Origin: Geomicrobium sp. JCM 19038
GTDB taxonomy: Bacteria > Bacillota > Bacilli > Bacillales > Marinococcaceae
Assembly (NCBI RefSeq): GCF_000698125.1
Contig: NZ_BAXA01000016.1
Span: 1 to 64,000, forward strand
Reading direction: 5' to 3'
DNA: 64,000 nucleotides
Part shown: positions 63,300 to 64,000 of the stretch, in pieces
Numbering within the stretch: the stretch's first letter is position 1
How the letters are laid out: every line of letters starts with the position of its first letter
Notes under the pieces: generated by a model
Database searches by the model: none
What the model saw: only the letters and a program-made list of their open reading frames with translations
Told to the model about the DNA's origin: nothing
Position numbers and translations under genes: made by a program

Positions 63300-63958
63300 T
63301 GTTTGAAACGTTTTGGACACCGATCATTGTTTCTCTTCGTGTCGTAATTGTAGCAAGTATTCTTGCATTTTTACTTGCGTTGTTCTTTGCATGGTTTTTA
63401 AAAAAGAGGCAATTTAAAGGGAAACTCTTCGTAGAAACGGTATTGATGTTGCCGCTCGTGTTGCCTCCGACCGTTATTGGGTTTGGTTTACTCGTCGCCT
63501 TTGGCAGAAATAGTTGGGTTGGACAATGGTACGAAGCGTTATTCAATCAACCGATCGTCTTTACATATATTGCGGCAGTGATTGCAGCAGCAGTTGTTTC
63601 CTTCCCGCTCATCTTCCAGATGCTCGTAAATGGGTTTGAAGGTGTTGATGATGAACTCGAGGCGGCAGCCCGGCAAATGGGAGCATCGGAATGGCAAGTA
63701 TTCTGGCACGTAACACTACCGATTGCATGGCGATCCGTTGTGACAGGCTACATGTTAGGGTTCGCACGTGCACTAGGGGAGTTCGGTGCTACGATGATGT
63801 TTGCAGGCAGCATTGTCGGAGTTACGCAAACTTTACCTGTGAGCATTTATCTCGCTGTAGAAACTGGCAATACAATGATGGCGTATTATTGGGTCATCTC
63901 AATTGTAATTTTTGCGATGGTTCTCTTAGGGTCGGTTCAGCGATTAAAACGTGCATAA
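63299..63958 (+). CDS. modB: Molybdate ABC transporter permease ModB
   Basis: 219 residues, five to six helices. The EAA loop (DDELEAAARQMGASEWQVFWHVTLP) that docks the ATPase is present, followed by RALGEFGATMMFAGSI, typical of ModB. No ModC follows: a terminator comes within a few bases, so an ATPase must be supplied from elsewhere. Confidence 0.94.
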   Translation: MFETFWTPIIVSLRVVIVASILAFLLALFFAWFLKKRQFKGKLFVETVLMLPLVLPPTVIGFGLLVAFGRNSWVGQWYEALFNQPIVFTYIAAVIAAAVVSFPLIFQMLVNGFEGVDDELEAAARQMGASEWQVFWHVTLPIAWRSVVTGYMLGFARALGEFGATMMFAGSIVGVTQTLPVSIYLAVETGNTMMAYYWVISIVIFAMVLLGSVQRLKRA

Positions 63959-63997
63959 AAAAGTAGACTTTCAAAGAGGAGGAAGTCTACTTTTTGT
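63957..63997 (+). terminator. Terminator of modAB
   Basis: AAAAAGTAGACTTTC/GGAAGTCTACTTTTT with a short loop and T-run at the end of the window. Confidence 0.92.
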
Positions 63998-64000
63998 TGT

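Overview
The window looks like chromosome from a spore-forming, low-to-mid GC Bacillaceae member, probably an alkaliphile or halotolerant relative of Bacillus. The signs are the complete rsbR-S-T-U-V-W-sigB-rsbX sigma-B module, sigX/rsiX, the cortex protein CmpA, a LolA-like YdcC lipoprotein, a collagen-like exosporium protein, a dTDP-sugar spore-polysaccharide cluster, and many very acidic secreted proteins. The order rhomboid-acpS-ydcC-alr-mazE-rsb/sigB-tex-cmpA-sprT is the ydcA-ydcK neighbourhood of Bacillus subtilis. I see no transposase, prophage or CRISPR array.

Layout. 1-2.4 kb: end of a collagen-like protein, a methionine gamma-lyase-like enzyme, HU, and a small FbpA-like protein. 2.5-7.3 kb: surface/spore polysaccharide cluster (methyltransferase, GT2 plus methyltransferase, rfbA, rfbB, rfbD; no rfbC). 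7.3-16 kb: YwbE-like protein, a LysR regulator, a polysaccharide deacetylase, thiT with a TPP riboswitch, adenine deaminase, an MsmX-type ATPase, a HAD phosphatase and an orphan RsbR paralogue. 16-25 kb: envelope functions (small lipoprotein, CAP protein with acidic repeats, YqfA-like protein, LysM/SleB hydrolase, GerMN lipoprotein, sigX-rsiX, lipid kinase, rhomboid). 24.6-36.3 kb: acpS to sprT, including the sigma-B module. 36.4-37.3 kb: eight tRNAs (Asn, Ser, Glu, Val, Asp, Gln, Leu, Leu). 39-40.5 kb: Zur box, alternative S14 and ZinT. 41.6-45.5 kb: formamidase with its FmdB zinc ribbon, MFS transporter, methyltransferase. 45.9-49.4 kb: poly-gamma-glutamate locus. 49.5-54.9 kb: MATE pump and copper operon, each behind a CsoR/FrmR-type operator. 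55-60.5 kb: IclR regulator, tripartite TctCBA transporter, KDG kinase and KDPG aldolase. 60.6-64 kb: nitronate monooxygenase, MerR regulator, molybdate ModAB, with two REP-like palindromic elements.

Caution on sequence quality. At least fifteen conserved genes are broken by single-base indels, nearly all deletions and often in short G, C or A runs. They include sigB, rsbU, rpsN2, copA, copZ, pgsC, ade and rfbB. Two or three tRNAs lack bases needed for their stems. Gene length and frame are restored by one base each time. I read this as consensus error rather than gene decay and describe the repaired proteins, while giving what is written.
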